From Sipunculus nudus (lineage: Eukaryota; Annelida; Sipuncula; Golfingiida; Sipunculidae): DNA of 64,000 nucleotides. Positions within the stretch are counted from its first letter, which is position 1, and each line of letters starts with the position of its first letter. Both the position numbers and the translations under genes were made by a program. A model generated the notes under the pieces. The model worked only from the letters and a program-made list of their open reading frames with translations, was not told where the DNA came from and did not search any database. Positions 1 through 12,600 of the stretch are shown in pieces. Location: NCBI GenBank assembly GCA_026874595.1, contig CM049306.1, positions 75,329,642-75,393,641 of the forward strand, in the 5' to 3' direction.

Positions 1-3000
1 TGTTTCTAATATTAAAAATAAAACTTGATTTAGTTCACAGGAATATTTACAACAGACAATCCGCACCCACACCTTGCGTCTAGCTGTTTACTTCGGACAA
101 ACCAGGTCGGCCGGAGGGACAATTAAGCTAATAACCCGGGCTGGTTATCTGTGTCCGCGGCCCTCGAACGACGGCACATCAAATAGTCTCGAGATATGTT
201 TGTCTATCACGTATATAACATTCCGGTTTGTAGAATGACCAATATACAGGGTGTCGACAGTACATTTTGTCAACATGCAAATAAACTATAACATCAGTTT
301 ATACTATGCATGGCATGAGCTGCCCAATGCACATGCCACGCATGCGGTTGAAATGTTTATCCATATACTGTATCCAGGTAAAAAAAAATCTATATTATAA
401 CTGACTGTGGTGGCACTCAAACATTGTTACACATTGCTCTGTGGCCACGCCTCATTATCGCCCGTTTTTGGGTTTTGAAGTGGCGGAGACGATGCCTATG
501 GGGGGGGGGGTCTAAAATTTGCTATGAATAATCAGAAATTTGACATTATTTCGCGAAGGGTTTATCACAGCGGCATCTTTTATTGAAACTACGCCAGTGC
601 AGTCAGCAGTTGAATTCTCCAGGGCATCGCACGCAGCGCCATCCATCGCACCAAGAATGAAACTTGCGAAATAAGTGCGAAATATTATGCCACTTTACGT
701 TTTCACATGAAATAAAACGGTCAGAATATTCATCCATGCAGCCCTCTTTGATGAAATATCGGTAACCATGTGACACACTATTTGAACTGTGAATAGGACA
801 GATTACATGGAATGTTTAAACTTTGCTTATAATATTTATACTGCATGGGACTTCCTCTTAGCACTATTTTGTAGATATCACGTGTGTGCGTATGTGTGTG
901 CTAGTGCGTGCAGGGGGTGGGGTGTAAGCAGCCATAAGTTATACAGAGATCGGGATATATTCGGTAAAGTTGTGATTATCATCCTTGTTACTTTACAAAA
1001 TTATATTTCTTTACCCCATAAAATAAATTAACAACAGGTGACCGATTTTCGGATTCTTATATAGACGGTTGCCGCTATACTTTATATAGAATCTACGACT
1101 ATGACCTTGATGTGTTAGGCACCCTTGGGTTTCACATCTTCACACGGACTCATGCACCATGCATCTATATAATTGTTTCGTTATGACACATGGGTCGTTT
1201 AATTGAACGCCAAAGTCGCTATAAGAGGGAAGTGTACCACATGCAGGATGTTATCAATTGTTATTTGCTTATCTGCGGTCTCCATAACAACAATAAGGAT
1301 CAAAGAAGCATGCTACGAGACACCGGATATTTCTCTTTTCATTCGGGAGTACAATGCACATCACTACATCCTGGAATCATTGCCAGTCCGGGCTCTATTC
1401 GACGCAAAATGATGAGCATAGGAGTGTTGGGACTTTATATTAGCCGAAAAGTTACGGAAAGTAATATGAATGTGCCGAAAATGTACCAAAAGATATATAT
1501 ACCGAAAGGTTACCGAGTGTTCCTCAATCGTAATCATGCATGTAGGGTTATTTAATACTTTCGTCATATACATCTTAGCTACAATGTCCAAAATAACTAA
1601 ATAAATATCTGTATAAGTAAAATATTAGTAAATTTGCACTTGATCCTGTAACCTACAAATCTGTATGATTTCAATATTTATGATTCCTGGAATTTTACAC
1701 ATGATATTTATTTACTTTTATTTGAAACCACACGATTGTTCAGACCTCTTAGAAATCATACATATTATATACTGAAAAGTTTCTGATTTGTGCTAATCAT
1801 ATCCCTGTATATGTTGTGCACTTTTTCAACACATTTTTGAAAACTAAAATGATGTGTAGATATGCGCTCGATTAACAATATTCCAAGGAATCCTTAAGAA
1901 TATAAATATTAAAATTTTGATTTTTTTAATGAAATGACGGGTTCAGTTGATGCATGAAAATTACAAGTTTTAAAATATCGCTTACAAGCGAGCCCGTTTT
2001 ACGTGTAGGTTAATTGTGCACGCAATGCATGCAAGCAAGCGCGTGCCTCGCTCGTTCAATGGGATTCCGCGGTCTTTACAGCATATATCAACTGACGCTC
2101 AGTGTACACACAAGAAAAGTTTGTTCAGCTTGGCCTTGCCGTGCAAATGACAAAGGTGTAAGTGGATTAGCAGAAAGCGGGTTTGGTTGCTGACCCTGAA
2201 TAAAATGAGAGCGGCATAACAACTGCTCCTCTGATCTCTTTATATTTACCATCATTAGTTCTGTGAATATTAGTACGAGTTTTGAAATCTTTTACACCCT
2301 GAAGCGAGCCTTTGGAAACCGATTCTAATGTAACGTATTTTAGGTTTTGCCCCCTCTCCCGCCCCTATAAGTGACATACATAATGACTTCCAACTAAATA
2401 CTTATGAATAATGTACGTTTTCTCTATACTGTATAAGAAGAGAAAACTTGTTATGAATTTAAATTCCTAAACTTCTGAAGCTCATTTAAATATTCATCAA
2501 CAATGTTGTTTTTAATCTTAATAACAGTCCGAATTTGATATAATAAAACTGTAACGGTCCTGATATCATCTGTATATGAATGGATTTTAAGTTGTTTTGT
2601 CCCAGTAAACAAATTCTAAAGTTTCAAACATAGCTTCCAGTGCATAGTGGGAAACTGTACCAACACATTGCCAGTATATACATATAGGACGTAAATGGGG
2701 TAATACATAGAGGAGTCAATAGAAACGACAAGAACGAGATGGAAGGTAGATGCAAATTTTGGTCATTTATAACATCCGATTAACAGCAGTCAATATATAG
2801 ATACATAAACAATAGAGAATAGTACCTTTTACAGCCAATCAAATATGGCCTGCATGATCCGGAGATTTCATGCACTCTTACTTAACATTTTTTCGCTTAA
2901 TTAAATTAAATTAATCGTATTACAACTGTAACGGTCGGTTGAGTAACTGTTCTTCTTGAAGTGAGCATGCACGCGTTAACTAAGATGACTCAATGTTTTG

Positions 3001-3148
3001 ACTACCGCGCCCATCCTCGCAGTCTGCCAGGTGGCCTGGCTGCAGCATGAAGCGCGCATGACTAATTGGGGATACAGTGTCAGGTTAACACTGCATTAAG
3101 TGATTACGTCATCACGAGACAACAGACCTGTCAATCACCTCGTACACA

Positions 3149-3150
<2 letters not shown>
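1..3150. other. No gene seen
   Basis: AT-rich sequence with short random ORFs only and a short G-run near 500. No recognisable repeats, exons or RNA genes. Confidence 0.6.

Positions 3151-3151
<1 letters not shown>

Positions 3152-3208
<57 letters not shown>
3152..3208. repeat. (CT)n microsatellite
   Basis: Near-perfect run of about 28 CT units. Confidence 0.95.
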
Positions 3209-3209
<1 letters not shown>

Positions 3210-3625
3210 ACTGTATATATTTTTATGTGACCAATCAATAGATAATATCGATGTATGGTCATTTTCAGTCATAATCCATTAAATTTGTATTACTTTTGCA
3301 TAATTGACTGCAAACTGTTATGTATACACATGCAAAAAGTCATATTATTCGGATAAAAATTATTCTAATCCTGAAAGAGATGTAAGAAATACCGGAGACC
3401 AAGTAGTAAAGAACTTTCAACTGAATCTTATGCAGGCAACAAATGTCAAAAACCCTGCCTTAACTTTGACTTTTCAGTGTGATGTACAAGTAAGACTGAA
3501 TTTTAGATTTAATATAGCAGATTTAGACATAATGGTAATACAAAAGGTATAAAAATAATTGATCAAATGTCGATTAATAATCGATCATTGGTTGTTTACA
3601 CACACACATGTACATATATGAATAT

Positions 3626-3639
3626 ACATATATATATAA

Positions 3640-3708
<69 letters not shown>
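3626..3708. repeat. (AT)n microsatellite
   Basis: Interrupted TA run directly abutting the possible solo LTR. Confidence 0.95.
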
Positions 3709-3710
<2 letters not shown>

Positions 3711-3711
<1 letters not shown>

Positions 3712-4440
3712 ACAGGTGCTCTTTTTATTGTGTGACACGGGCGTAACTCGTGTTGTGACACCCTTGCTGCGCCGTTTGTTACATTCTCAGTTTAAGCCGT
3801 ACTGGTTGAACTCTCGTTGTCATGCTAGCCTTGGGCTTTCTCTCCTGGCCGAGGTCACGTGTGGACCCTGGTGTGTAGAGATACAGCGACGTTTTTCTAG
3901 ATGATTCTTGAACGCATGTTTACCGTGTATTGTGTTAGGTTCTTCGAATATTCGAGAAATAGAAGCTTCTTGGCTTGAGGTGAAAAGTTATATAAGGGGG
4001 CTGTGTTTTAGAGCCGAGAGAGAGAGAGCAGAGAAGATACCAGCGGACGCAGAAGCGTGTGTGTCGGTTTGTGGGACCTTATCCGACGAGTGCGGCAGTT
4101 ATACATTTTCTTCAGACTTTCTCCTTGATTTTGTGACGAGTCTTGTCTAAACTTCAGGATTGTTACAAGAGCTTTACACTGGACTGCCATTCTCCGAGAG
4201 TATACATTTAAAGAACTTATCGTTGTGACGGTGGTGGTATCCAGGTACTGTGCACATTGTTTATTTTACTGTGTGATTGTTATACCGCTGTTATACTGTT
4301 TGGTTGTATTGATTTGGTGTATTGTAATGTTAGGGTTGTGTAAAGAATAAATTATGGTTATTTGTTAACGAAAAACCACTGACTTCTTTATTCATTCCCC
4401 TAGACATTTCACGCTGCCTAGTGTTATAGGATCTGATTTT
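3711..4440 (+). mobile_element. Possible solo LTR
   Basis: Begins TGTTACAGGTGC directly after an AT microsatellite. It holds a TATATAAG box (3989-3996), a downstream transcribed-like stretch, and AATAAA at 4347-4352 followed by a GT-rich region, the layout of an LTR promoter and terminator. Complexity and GC are higher than the flanks. No second LTR, primer-binding site or clean target duplication was found, so it could instead be an orphan promoter region. Confidence 0.35.
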
Positions 4441-4511
4441 TTGTATCTCCATTACAAAATTTTGTTTTCATCACGCATACGTGATCTGTTTATATTAGGT
4501 TCCGTATAAAC

Positions 4512-4539
4512 ACAGAGAGAGAGAGAGAGAGAGAGAGAG
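4512..4539. repeat. (AG)n microsatellite
   Basis: Perfect AG run. Confidence 0.95.
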
Positions 4540-5605
4540 TATAAAAGAGAGTTCATGCAGATGGAGGTGAGTGTACGAACACATTTGATTACAAATGTAA
4601 TTGCAGTTCAATACAGTTTCCAGTTGTATACACTTTTACGGTTGTTTTATTCACCACGATATACCTGGGTTGCTAGGAAGTGTGCGTGTGTGGGGGGGGG
4701 GTGTCTAATGACTCTTTTAGTCCCAACTGAGTGCGAGAAAAATATTTTTAAAGAAAAAATCCTTTACGTGAAATAAACTTAGAAAACTCTAATTAACCCC
4801 CCCACACACACACACACACACGCACATGCACACACAATCGGCTACAAACGAATACACAAACATGCATGTATGCTCTCCACCCCTCCTAAAATTTGCTATC
4901 CCTCTTCAGATGTCCAAACATATGAACAAAGGGAACTCGTCCATACATATTAACAAAGACCCAATCGAGTGCGTGAAAGACATTTTTAAAGAAAAATTCT
5001 GTTACATGAATTAATATATGAAAACTCTAATCATCACCCTTTTCCCACGCGCGCACACACACACAAACATACATTTGGACCAAAACGAACACACACACAT
5101 CCATGTATATGCTCTCTAACCCTCATAAAATTCCCTCTTCAGATTTCCATACACATGAACTAAGTAAAGGGGCATGCACTCGCTAATATATTATGATTTT
5201 TGTACATATATAGTATATAGTGCACATAAACCGAAGCTCAAAACTTATCTTTACACTTTTACACCCACGCCATCACAAACAAGGAAATGCACTGTTATAT
5301 TCTGTACACGTTGGCCCACTTCTCGCCCCCGTGGAGACCTTGGGTTAATTACATGACAAGTTGCATAAACACAGGCACACCTTCACCTAACACCTGCACT
5401 GCATATCAGTGTGTCTAGTGTATATATGTCCGTTACCACCTGATCCAGATCACGTCACTGACTTTCCATCTCAGCCACGGAGGTTATGTTTTCAATCATG
5501 TTTGGTTGCCTGTTCTGTAACCATTATCTTTACATACGATGCATGTGATGTAGGTGGGTTATGTTTTAATACAAGTTTAGTGGACCAGCTTGCCTCGAAC
5601 AGTCA

Positions 5606-5790
5606 CAGGGTGGAACCTCTCCTTAAGGGCACCTCTGTACTAAAGGCACTTTCTATTTAAGGTCATCTACGGGTAGTCTCTTGAAATTAGGTCCCGAAAT
5701 CTATAACCTCCCTAATAACGGTATACCTCTCTGTTATGGACAAAATTGATGTCCGGTCCCGTCAGTGTCCGTAATTCGGAGGTTCTACTG
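5606..5790. mobile_element. Small pogo-like MITE remnant
   Basis: About 185 bp between CAGGGTGGAACCTCTCCTTA and the reverse complement of CAGTAGAACCTCCGAATTAC. TA follows the right end; the left TA has decayed to CA. The CAGTAGAACCTC end resembles pogo-family termini. Confidence 0.5.
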
Positions 5791-5900
5791 TAAAACATTC
5801 GGCGGTAGTGTTTGTGAGTAGGGATAAGCTTGTTTTTTCCTTGTTGTATATCGCTAACTACATGAAATACGCAGGGATTATGTTTTCTCCATGTTCATTA

Positions 5901-6140
5901 TACCTCCGCCAGGTGGCCGGAAATATTAAGTTTTACATGCGTAAGTTTAGATCTGGATCATTATCACATTTTTTTTTTCATTCAAAGGTTTATTTCCCAT
6001 CGTGATGTACCAATATATCTTTTGCCTCTGTCGAGGCCCAGAACAATTATTATAGAGCCAACCAGGGAATGGAGTTATTAAACCGTGACAATCATTTCCT
6101 GTGGCGTGATTTAGTATGATCTGGATGCTGGCGGAGGTTA
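5901..6140. mobile_element. MITE-like element with CCTCCGCCAG ends
   Basis: TACCTCCGCCAGG on the left is inverted as CTGGCGGAGGTTA on the right, about 240 bp apart. The same end motif occurs in other repeats of the window (for example about 15750 and 30466). No clear target duplication. Confidence 0.4.
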
Positions 6141-6329
6141 TGGTCTCTGACTGCTTATACTTGTTTATATTTGGTCGGTCAACTTATATATCTCTGATTA
6201 TGATGCATGTCGTAACAGCCAGATGTCATGGATTTTCACTCATTTTAACTCTCCGGTTCTTTGTTTATACTCAATTTGAATAAACTTGTTTGCAAAACTT
6301 GTATCACTTCATAAAATCCATAGTTTTAT

Positions 6330-6490
6330 CTCCACAAGGAGGGTATGCGTTCATCCTCGTTCGTGTGTGTTTGTGTGTTTGTGTGTTTGTTTCAACATAA
6401 CTCACGCAGTTATGAACGGAATCTTATGAATTTTCAGGGCATTTCGAAAATGGGAGAATGAAGAATCGATTTGTGGATACTTTGCATAGT
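6330..6490 (+). repeat. Dispersed repeat, 'CATAACTCACGCAGT' family
   Basis: Contains TATGCGTTCATCCTCGTTCG, a GT-rich run, CATAACTCACGCAGT and TTTCAGGGCATTTCG. Two further copies are at about 15225-15550 (+) and 16880-17215 (-). Confidence 0.65.
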
Positions 6491-6540
6491 CATGCATACA
6501 TATATATAAGGGTGCAGCCACTTGCCATATAGACATTTAT

Positions 6541-6597
6541 CTTATTATCATTATTATTATTATTTTATTATTATTATTATTCTTATTATTATTATCA
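6541..6597. repeat. (ATT)n microsatellite
   Basis: Interrupted ATT repeats. Confidence 0.9.
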
Positions 6598-6613
6598 TAT
6601 ATAATGCAGTGTA

Positions 6614-6660
6614 CAGTGGAACCCCGCCTTGCGACCACCCCACAATTGCGACCACCCCCA
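6614..6660. mobile_element. One-ended pogo-like terminus
   Basis: TA followed by CAGTGGAACCCCGCCTTGCG and two GCGACCAC repeats resembles a Tc1/pogo terminus. No matching right end was found. Confidence 0.35.
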
Positions 6661-7589
6661 CAGCTAGATATCAAAATATGCACTTATTTTAAATATTTCC
6701 ACTTCATATACGTTCTGATTTTTTTATAAATTATGAAATTGTAGTAAATGGGTACAGATGTGCGACTCATATTTTTTTCCCTGAGACATGGTTTACAACA
6801 GTGGCAGATCCAGAGGGGGAGCTTTGGGGGCTGAGTCCCCCCCCCCCCCCCCCTTCCGCCTGGAAACATTGTTATCAATTTTTATCAGTGAACCCTTTCA
6901 ACTGAAAAACAAAAGCTGAAAACCCAAGAATCGTTTGGAGAAACGCGTGTGTCTACACCATGATCATGTCTTTTCATATGTATTAAATAATTAGTTGGGC
7001 ATTTTCCGCTGACGGACAAATTGTACAAGCATCCAAGCGTATGGAAGAATGACTGATAAAATCGCTAACGCGCAGAGCACTGCATGTGTTATAAAAGACG
7101 GTGTCAAATGGGTACTTTATACTGTTGATGTAATTGGGTCAGTTTAGGGTTTGCCCCTGGCCAAAACCGCTCATTAAACGTAATCCAGGATGGGGAGAGA
7201 ACATCAAAGGTAAAGGAACAATATATGATCGGGCATAAAAAAGTTGGGAAGCATACATGAATACGCAACAACGATACTCTATACATACATATATAGTACA
7301 TATATATCAAGTTCAGGTGAATCTCAGTATACTGCAGATGTGCCCTGGTACAACTGAATGGTACAGCTGTAAAAATAAAGCTATACTTGCATGGAAAAAA
7401 ATAATTACATTTTCAGGGGTGAAACTGATCTCTGAGGTCTGGTGTACATTACATACGTAATTTAAAAGAATATTATGAACCTGCCTGTGACTAGCTCAGA
7501 GGAAAGTGGATTACTGAATGTTGCATTGTACCTACTTTTTTTTATTATTTGATATTATTATTTTCTTCTTGTAGTTTGTACTCCATGGC

Positions 7590-9560
7590 TTAATTTCGTA
7601 TGTCACAAGGGAGCCATTTATCTGACCTGTGACAGTAGGGTTATCTATGGGTAACAGAGACCTAATTTCAAGGGAGCCATTATCTGACCTGTGACAGTAG
7701 GGTTATTTATGGGTAACAGAGACCTAATTTCAAGTTCCAAGAGAGCCATTTATCTGACCTGTGACAGTAGGGTTATCTATGTCTTTAAGAAGTAAATGGT
7801 TAAATTACGGTTCCCCCTTTGGCGTCTCATGCATGCAGTCAGCACCACATACCAACCAGGCAGGCTCCTGGTATCTAGACGCATGCCTTAGATTTTAAGT
7901 TAGAAGATTTCAGGTCCAATGGTGATGATTTGTGCCCTGCTCGGTATCAAATTTTTAAATATGCTGGGGGATGCTTACAAGCCCCATAGCTCAGGGAATA
8001 TGGGTAACAGAGACCTAATTTCAAGTTTCAAGGGAGCCATTTATCTGACCTGTGACAGTAGGGTTATCTATGTCTTTAAGAAGTAATCGGTTAAATTACG
8101 GTTTCCCCTTTGGCGTCTCATGCATGCAGTCAGCACCACACACCAACCAGGCAGGCTCCTGGTATATAGACGCATGCCTTGTCGTCCTGGACTTGGCTAA
8201 AGACCAAGACATTAGGTCACGCCAGGTTACTTGTAGGACATAATTTTTAAGGGTTTTGGGTGGAGGTAACCGCCTCCATTTGTTAATGTTGACTCGTCTA
8301 ATTCTTAAGCTAAATTATTTATATCTGCAGAGTTCCATTTCGGCTGGGGATTAGGTGACAGGGAGGTAGCACTCGCTTCCTGTCATTTTATTTTATACCC
8401 TGGTGTCTACCGCACCTGCAGGTCCAGGGTGTATAATCACCCAATGGCTTGGTCATAACACCGCGGAACCTCCCAAAAATGCACTCGTTTTTGATTGATA
8501 CAAGGCTTCGGGGTAAAGCCTTCCCATTAAGCCTGCAGAGCCCTCATTCTGGGTTGGGGCCGACCGTGAAAATCTCACCGCTAATCAGCTAAGATCTGAA
8601 CCCATGACCTCCCGGTTATTTGATGCCGGTTTTTTAGGCATATATATGAAGAATATATGCTAAATAAAGAAATATACGCTTAAGCTTATGAAAAAAATAA
8701 AAATATGACTGCTGAACAAAAACTGTCAAAAATTACTCTACAGCTTGTTGAGATAAAGGTATAGGTGGCGCAACCAATCACAACAAACCGATTCAGGTTT
8801 GCATGGCAGACCTTCACGCCACTGTGACACTATTTCTTACATTAACAAGTGATCCATGGGTCATGACGCTCTGCCGACTGACATGTTGACAATATCTCCT
8901 TGCACAGGCAACTAATTAAGATAATGTAGGTGACATCATTGTTCATGTATATTAGCTTAAGTTCATCAAGACCCCTAAGCACAACAAACTTGATTACAAT
9001 CCAACCAGACTTTCCTGAGTAATACTGCAATTTGTGTGTATTTTGCATTATTTTTGTTTCTCAAACAATCCCCAAAACCCTGAGAATATAGGTCACAGTG
9101 GCCAAATTTCAGGTTTCTGGGGAGAACTTTTGAGGAACTCTCAGGATATCAAGTTAGTAGATTCTGGGCCCAATGGTTATGATTTGTGCCCTATACATTG
9201 GTATCAAATTTTCAATTATTCTGAGGGGTGGTTATAAGCCCCATAGCTCAAAAAATATGGGTAACAGAGACGTAATTTCACGTTTCCAAGGAGACTTTTC
9301 ATGGACCTCCCTTGGATTTTAGGTGAGAAGATTTCAGGTCCAATGTTTATGATTTGTGCCCTGCTCGGTATCAAATTTTTAAATATGCTTGGGGGTGCTT
9401 ATAAGCCCCATAGCTCAGAGAATATGGGTAACAGATACCTAATTTCAACTTTCAAAGGATATTTTTCACAGACCTCCCTGGATGTAAAGTTAGAAGATTC
9501 TAGGACCAATGGTTACAATCTGTGCCTTGTTAACGGACGACCTCATCTTTGAAGCTCTCA
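7590..9560 (+). repeat. Mosaic of 'GGTAACAGAGACCTAATTTC' repeats
   Basis: Blocks of about 150-290 bp recur: GACCTGTGACAGTAGGGTTA (four times between 7620 and 8080), a 146-bp block at 7744-7889 repeated at 8034-8180 (period 290), and GCCCCATAGCTCA-GGGTAACAGAGACCTAATTTC units to about 9540. No coding capacity. The same family is at 9710-9900, 12100-12600 and, inverted, 34560-35330. Confidence 0.75.
8300..8640 (-). repeat. Possible tRNA-derived SINE fragment
   Basis: On the minus strand GGTCATGGGTTCAGATCTTA resembles a Pol III box B within a structured head; no convincing box A was seen. The rest is GC-richer than its surroundings and non-coding. Confidence 0.3.
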
Positions 9561-9599
9561 AAATTGGAGAAAAAAAATGTTATAACTTTAAAAAAAAAC

Positions 9600-9900
9600 A
9601 GGTGGCGCCACCAGTCTGCAGGAACTGATGAAACACTCCAAGATGCATATGCATGAAAAAAAAAATGCCGATCAATGCACAAGTTGTTAAGATACCAGAG
9701 TTTTATATCGATTTTTAGTTATTCTGGGGGTACTTCGGAGCTCCATAGCTCGGACATTTTGGGTGACAGAGACCTAATTTCAAGTTTCCAAGGAGACTTT
9801 TGCAAGGGCCTTCCTGCATGTCAAGATACTTGATTCTAGGTCCATTCATTGCAATTTGTGCCCTGTTAACATATGACCACATCTTTAAAGGTCTCAAAAA
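9600..9900 (+). repeat. GGTGGCGCCACC-led repeat unit
   Basis: Starts with the 12-bp palindrome at 9601-9612, then CAGTCTGCAGGAACTGATG and ATGCATATGCATGAAA, ending with a GACAGAGACCTAATTTCAAG unit. Two more units of this structure lie at 11989-12220 and 12275-12560. Confidence 0.6.
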
Positions 9901-10029
9901 TAGAGACTAGATGACCTGAGGTCACGCGCTTGCCGGAAATGATGTAAAGTAGTCAGATGAACGAGCAGTGTCAAAGTGAAAGAAAATAATCCATAGTTTG
10001 TGAAGAAAGAACCAATATTAACAAAGTTC

Positions 10030-11510
10030 TAAAGAAAATAAGATTTTGATATATTTTGATCACCTTGACCTTGACCTTTGACTTATTGAATAATAAACAT
10101 AGGACTTCCAGATATCATCACGATATATGACAAGTGTTATTTACAAAACGATTCTTGCAAAATTGTGGCCAGTAGAATGCTACATGTTAGACGCAAGAAC
10201 CAGGAAGCAGGGGAAATTGAGGACAACTGACAAACCGCCAAACATACTGACAAACTGACCCAAGATTGAGAACAGATGACTTAATCATGTTATGAAGAAA
10301 CCTCAGAGGAAGATAATATGCTATTGTTTATGTAAATGAGGTTTATAGTTTTGGAGATATGGCCAAAAAAATGATATGTTGTGGAAGTTTGAGTGCACCG
10401 CCCCCTAGCGGCCAATTCTGGAAAATGAAAAATCGGTTCCGAGATATTAGTGTAAGACATAAGATGTAATAGTTTTAAAAGGATTCTTTTAAAACTGTGG
10501 CCTGTAGAATGCTATATGTGAGACGCAAGAACCGGTAAGCAGGCGAATTTGAGGACAACTGAGAAACAGACAGACACACAGACAAAGTGACTCAAGATTG
10601 AGTGGAAATTACTACACCAGGATTTTGAAAAGACTCAGAGGAAGAAAATAAGCTATAGTTTATGTAATTGAGGCTCACAGTTTTGGAGATATGGCCAAAA
10701 AATGATATGTTGTGCAAGTTTGAGTGCACCGCCCCCTAGAGGACAATTCTGGAAAATGAAAAATCAGTTTCGAGATATTAGTGTAAAACATAAGATGTAA
10801 TAGTTTTCAAAGGATTCTTTCAAAACTGTGGCCTGTAGAATGCTATATGTGAGACGCAAGAATCGGCAAGCAAGCGAATTTGAGGACAACTGAGAAACAG
10901 ACGGACACACAGACAAAGTGACTCAAGATTTAGACCAAATGAATACACCAGGTTTTTGGAAAGACCCAGAGGAAGAAAATAAGCTATAGTTTATGTAAAT
11001 GAGGTTTATAGTTTTGGAGATATGGCCAAAAAATGATATGTTGTGCAAGTTTGAGTGCACCGCCCCCTAGCGGCCAATTCTGGAAAAGGAAAAATCTGTT
11101 TCGAGATATTAGTGTAAGACATAAGATGTAATAGTTTTAAAAGGATTCTTTCAAAACTGTGACCTGTAGAATGCTATATGTGAGACGCAAGAACCGGTAA
11201 GCAGGCGAATTTGATGTAAACTGAGAAACAGACGGACACACAGACAAAGTGACTCAAGATTGAGTCGAAATGACTACACCAGGATTTAGAAAAGACTCAG
11301 AGGATGAAAATAAGCTATAGTTTATGTAATTGAGGCTCACAGTTTTGGAGATATGGCCAAAACATGATATGTTGGGGAGGTTTGCATACAGCGCCACCTA
11401 GCGGCTGCATTCAAAAAATGGAAAAACTATTTCGAGATAATAGTGTAGGACTTACGCTATGTCAGTTTCAAAAAGATTCCTGCAAAACTGTGACCTCCAG
11501 GGCAAGATTA
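10030..11510 (+). repeat. 331-bp tandem repeat array
   Basis: The segment GAGTGCACCGCCCCCTAG occurs at 10391, 10722 and 11053, an exact period of 331 bp; a fourth, diverged unit (CAGCGCCACCTAGCGG) follows near 11390 and a partial one precedes. Each unit contains TTTTGGAGATATGGCCAAAA, ATAAGATGTAATAGTTTT and CAGACACACAGACAAAGTGA. Internal copies are about 90% identical by eye. No open frame. Confidence 0.85.
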
Positions 11511-11516
11511 CTGAAA

Positions 11517-11563
11517 TCTCGAAATATCTCGTTTGACGAGATATTATACGAGATATCGCGAGA
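11517..11563. repeat. Imperfect palindrome of TCTCG/CGAGA motifs
   Basis: TCTCGAAATATCTCGT (11517-11532) pairs with ACGAGATATCGCGAGA (11548-11563), 14 of 16 positions, across a 15-bp loop that itself repeats ACGAGATAT. Could extrude as a cruciform or be the end of the neighbouring repeat. Confidence 0.7.
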
Positions 11564-11830
11564 CCTTAATAAAATCTTGCAGTACTTGTTAAATGCTACC
11601 TGATGCAGAAAAACTAGACCTCTCTAGCTTCAAAAATGACAAAGTTAGAAAAATAAGACCCCAGATTTTCAAATATCATGATTTTTTCCCAAAAATTCAT
11701 AACCATGGTTACGGCCAATTCGAAATAGCTACACACCAGAAGAAAGGCCTGGGAATGACGTTTAAAATGAGCTATGTTTGAAGAAGATATCACTAATAGT
11801 AACCTGTAGAGAGATGACAGACAAACAGAC

Positions 11831-11958
11831 AAACAGACAGACATCCGCGACTGACCAACCAGCTTGCGAAAATCGAAGATTTCCGGCAAGCAACAAACAG
11901 ACAGACATCCGCGACTGACCAACCAGCTTGCGAAAATCGAAGATTTCCGGCAAGCAAA
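11831..11958. repeat. 64-bp direct duplication
   Basis: The unit starting AAACAGACAGACATCCGCGA occurs at 11831 and 11895 with the same GCGAAAATCGAAGATTTCCG core. It creates spurious open frames on the minus strand. Confidence 0.85.
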
Positions 11959-11988
11959 AAAAAAATCATAAAAAATCGAAAAAATACA

Positions 11989-12600
11989 GGTGGCGCCACC
12001 AGTACCTGCAAAAACTGATGTAACACTCCATGATCAATATCTTTGCACAAAAATCATGGTGAACAATTCATTAGTTGTCCAGATACTCGAGCTTTTGTAT
12101 CAATTTTTTTCATTATTCTGGGGGGGGGGGTACTTCGGAGCCCCATAGCTTGATGTAAGGTAAGAAGATTCCAGGTCCAGTGGTAATGATTGGTGCCCTG
12201 TAAAAAGATAACCGCATCTTTTAAAATATCAAAAATAGAGAAAACAATTGTAAAAAATCGAAAAAAAAAATATAGGTGGCGCCACCAGTCTGCAGAAAAT
12301 GGTGAATTACTCCATGATCAATATCCATGCAAAGAATCATGGTAATCAATGCATTAGTTGTTTAGATACTTGAGCTTTTGAATCAAATTTTTCATTATTC
12401 TAGGGGGTACTTCGGAGCCCCAAAGCTTGAAGAATATGGGTAACAGAGACCTATTTCCAGGTTTCCAAGGAGATTTTTCATGGACCTCTCTGGATGTAAA
12501 GTTAGAAGATTCCAAGTCCAGAGGTTACGATTTGAGCCCTGTTAACGGACAGACGGACAAAGAGTGATCGCTATAGCTCAGATGACTAACAGTCAGCTGA
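11989..12600 (+). repeat. Two further GGTGGCGCCACC-led repeat units
   Basis: Units start at 11989 and 12275. Each has the palindrome, CTGCA-AA-TG, ACTCCATGATCAATAT, an ATTATTC-GGGGGTACTTCGGAGC stretch, then the GACCTATTTCCAGGTTTCC-type unit. Confidence 0.65.

Noticed and set aside
3908-4150. 80-codon frame as a gene
   Set aside because: Sits in the LTR-like unit across the TATA box and AG repeat; no motif.
10030-11510. CRISPR-like array
   Set aside because: The repeat unit is 331 bp with no short repeat/spacer pattern, and the DNA is eukaryotic.
11614-12050. Overlapping minus-strand frames with repeated SRMSVCLSVC-like peptides
   Set aside because: Produced by the 64-bp direct duplication rich in CAGACAGACA.
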